NCBI GenBank assembly: GCA_964614245.1
Contig: CAZTKU010000159.1
Span: 1 to 6,811 of the forward strand
DNA length: 6,811 bases
Direction of reading: 5' to 3'
DNA from: VGWB01 sp964614245
Lineage (GTDB): Bacteria > Bacteroidota > Ignavibacteria > UBA10030
Each line of letters starts with the position of its first letter. The stretch's first letter is position 1. Of the stretch, positions 5,636 through 6,811 are shown in pieces. Position numbers and translations under genes: made by a program. Below the pieces are notes generated by a model. It made no database searches. It was not told where the DNA came from and was given only the letters and a program-made list of their open reading frames with translations.

Positions 5636-6325
5636 ATGCGCATACTTCTCGTTGAAGATGAAGCAAAAGTCGCTCGCTTCATTCAGGAAGGACTTGCAGC
5701 CGAGGGGTATGAAGTTGTTATAGCCTCGGATGGTCGTGCGGGGGAGAAGAAAGCGCGTTCAGGAGAATACGACCTCATCCTTCTCGACATTCTTCTTCCC
5801 AAGAAGAATGGCTTTGAGGTTCTGCAATGCCTGCGTGAGGAGGGCGTGAAAACCCCGGTGCTGATGCTGACAGCGCGCAGCGCGACCGAAGACATCGTTC
5901 AGGGGCTCGATTTGGGCGCAGACGACTATCTCGCGAAGCCTTTTGCCTTCAACGAACTCCTTGCACGCATTCGCTCACTCCTTCGTCGAGAGCGGCAAAG
6001 TCAGACGGCCCTGAAGGTTGACGATCTGCAGCTCAACACGATCACGAGAAAAGCCACGCGGTCCGGCACACCGATCGAGCTGACGACGCGCGAATACGCG
6101 CTCCTGGCGTATCTCATGCGAAACCTGCGCAAGCTCGTCTCCCGTCAGCAGCTTGCCAAGGAAGTCTGGGGATTCGATTTCGATCCAGGCACGAACATTG
6201 TCGATGTCTACATCAACCATCTCCGGAAGAAGATCGATCAGGGCTTCGACAAAAAGCTTCTCCACACCGAGCGCGGCAAAGGATACTACCTATCGGATAA
6301 GGAACTGCGCAAGAGCAAGAAATGA
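5636..6325 (+). CDS. OmpR/PhoB-family response regulator (heavy-metal CusR/CopR-like)
   Basis: This 229-aa cytoplasmic two-domain regulator has the normal OmpR-family length. The receiver domain (1-117) shows the acidic pair E7/D8, phospho-acceptor D51 (LLLDILLPKKNG), T79 and K101 (KPF). The C-terminal winged-helix DNA-binding domain (about 127-220) has LTTREYALLAYLMRN, the recognition-helix region TNIVDVYINHLRKKID (186-201) and a wing ending ERGKGYYLS (212-220). The DPGTN.VDVYI.HLRKKID stretch is most like the copper/metal-responsive CusR/CopR group, but this subgroup also includes regulators of other signals. The usual T-V-R-G-x-G-Y wing motif reads T-E-R-G-K-G-Y here. The start is fixed by the canonical MRILLVEDE beginning; no good Shine-Dalgarno sequence is seen. 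The stop overlaps the kinase start as ATGA, so the two form one operon, divergent from the ammonia-lyase/TRAP cluster with 230 bp between starts. Its targets are not known; the neighbouring operon is a plausible one. Confidence 0.93.
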   Translation: MRILLVEDEAKVARFIQEGLAAEGYEVVIASDGRAGEKKARSGEYDLILLDILLPKKNGFEVLQCLREEGVKTPVLMLTARSATEDIVQGLDLGADDYLAKPFAFNELLARIRSLLRRERQSQTALKVDDLQLNTITRKATRSGTPIELTTREYALLAYLMRNLRKLVSRQQLAKEVWGFDFDPGTNIVDVYINHLRKKIDQGFDKKLLHTERGKGYYLSDKELRKSKK

Positions 6326-6811
6326 CCCTGTTTCACTCCATCCGGACGAAACTGACGCTTTGGTATACCGCGGTGCTGGGGGTCGCCTTGCTGGCGGTCG
6401 GCGGAACCGCGTACTTCTTCACACGCGCGACCCTCACCGAGAACCTGGATCTCTCCCTGCAGAACGAGGTGAAGTGGGTCAATGAGTTTATCGAACCGAA
6501 GGCAAAGAAGGTCCGTTTGAAACGATCCGCTCGCCTGGAGCTGCAGCGGCTCAAAAAAGAGGCGCAGCCGCAGGCTGAGACGGAGCTGGAAGAGGCAGAA
6601 GCAGCCGCCGTCGACGAGATCTGGAATCAGATCTACCAACATACGATCTTGAGTCCGCGGCGTCAGTACATTCAGATCCTTGACCGCAATGGCGACCTTC
6701 TCTATCGCTCGCCCAGCCTTGGAAAACAGTCGCTCCAGCACGCCGAAATTCCCTACGGTTGGATCAAACTCATCACAATTCGGGACGAGCAGGGGCGCGA
6801 ACTCCGCCTGG
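6322..6811 (+). CDS. Sensor histidine kinase, N-terminal part (cut by window end)
   Basis: An open frame starts at the ATG overlapping the regulator stop (ATGA) and runs without a stop through 163 codons to the window end, so only the N-terminal sensing part is present. It begins MTLFHSIRTKLTLWYT, the usual opening of cognate kinases of this regulator class. One membrane helix is at about 12-34. What follows should be a periplasmic domain. Residues 57-98 are very rich in charged residues, first basic (PKAKKVRLKR) and then acidic (ETELEEAEAAAVDE), probably helical or coiled-coil. The segment RRQYIQILDRNGDLLYRS (113-130) resembles the beta-strand motif found in heavy-metal sensor kinases. The second membrane helix, HAMP, HisKA and ATPase domains should lie beyond 6811. 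The kinase identity is inferred from this N-terminus and the operon partner; the signal is unknown. Confidence 0.85.
   Translation, partial: MTLFHSIRTKLTLWYTAVLGVALLAVGGTAYFFTRATLTENLDLSLQNEVKWVNEFIEPKAKKVRLKRSARLELQRLKKEAQPQAETELEEAEAAAVDEIWNQIYQHTILSPRRQYIQILDRNGDLLYRSPSLGKQSLQHAEIPYGWIKLITIRDEQGRELRL

Noticed and set aside
1..6811. CRISPR array, tRNA, rRNA, insertion sequence or prophage genes
   Set aside because: I saw no regularly spaced repeats, no tRNA or rRNA motifs and no transposase or phage-like proteins in the window.

Overview
This window holds one complete catabolic/transport gene cluster on the minus strand and the start of a divergent two-component signalling operon on the plus strand. 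Base composition looks moderate, somewhat above 50 percent G+C, and coding density is high. Several genes have clear Shine-Dalgarno sequences. The intergenic promoter of the minus-strand cluster also fits the TTTG / TAnnTTTG pattern known from the Bacteroidota. Together with the gene content this suggests a Gram-negative, double-membrane bacterium, possibly near the Bacteroidota/Ignavibacteriota/Chlorobi group. The sequence alone does not fix the phylum, and other Gram-negative phyla carry the same gene set.

Layout: bases 1-129 hold no gene but a dense cluster of inverted repeats resembling dispersed intergenic hairpin elements. Read in transcription order on the minus strand, from 5405 down to 130, the cluster encodes: a PLP-dependent threonine/serine ammonia-lyase without regulatory domain; a TatT-type lipoprotein (TRAP T-component); the TRAP substrate-binding protein DctP; the small permease DctQ; the large permease DctM; and, after a 66-bp gap, a non-haem ferritin. 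The dctP/dctQ/dctM junctions are ATGA overlaps and the other gaps inside the transport part are 26-41 bp, so these genes are almost certainly one transcription unit. Ferritin may be the last gene of it or have its own promoter.

Bases 5406-5635 are the divergent control region. It holds a good minus-strand promoter, a weak plus-strand promoter candidate, a repeated 9-mer TTGTAACTG and a GC-rich inverted repeat. To its right lie an OmpR/PhoB-type response regulator and, overlapping it by ATGA, the N-terminal 163 codons of a membrane sensor histidine kinase cut by the window end.

How the parts may work together: the lipoprotein, DctP, DctQ and DctM match the tetratricopeptide-associated TRAP transporters (TPATs) first described structurally in Treponema pallidum. 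Their substrate is unknown. The DctP here lacks the arginine that most TRAP binding proteins use to hold a carboxylate and has Trp at that place, which argues against a simple carboxylate ligand. The linked ammonia-lyase, ferritin and metal-sensor-like two-component system are clues to physiology, but no pathway can be proven from this window.
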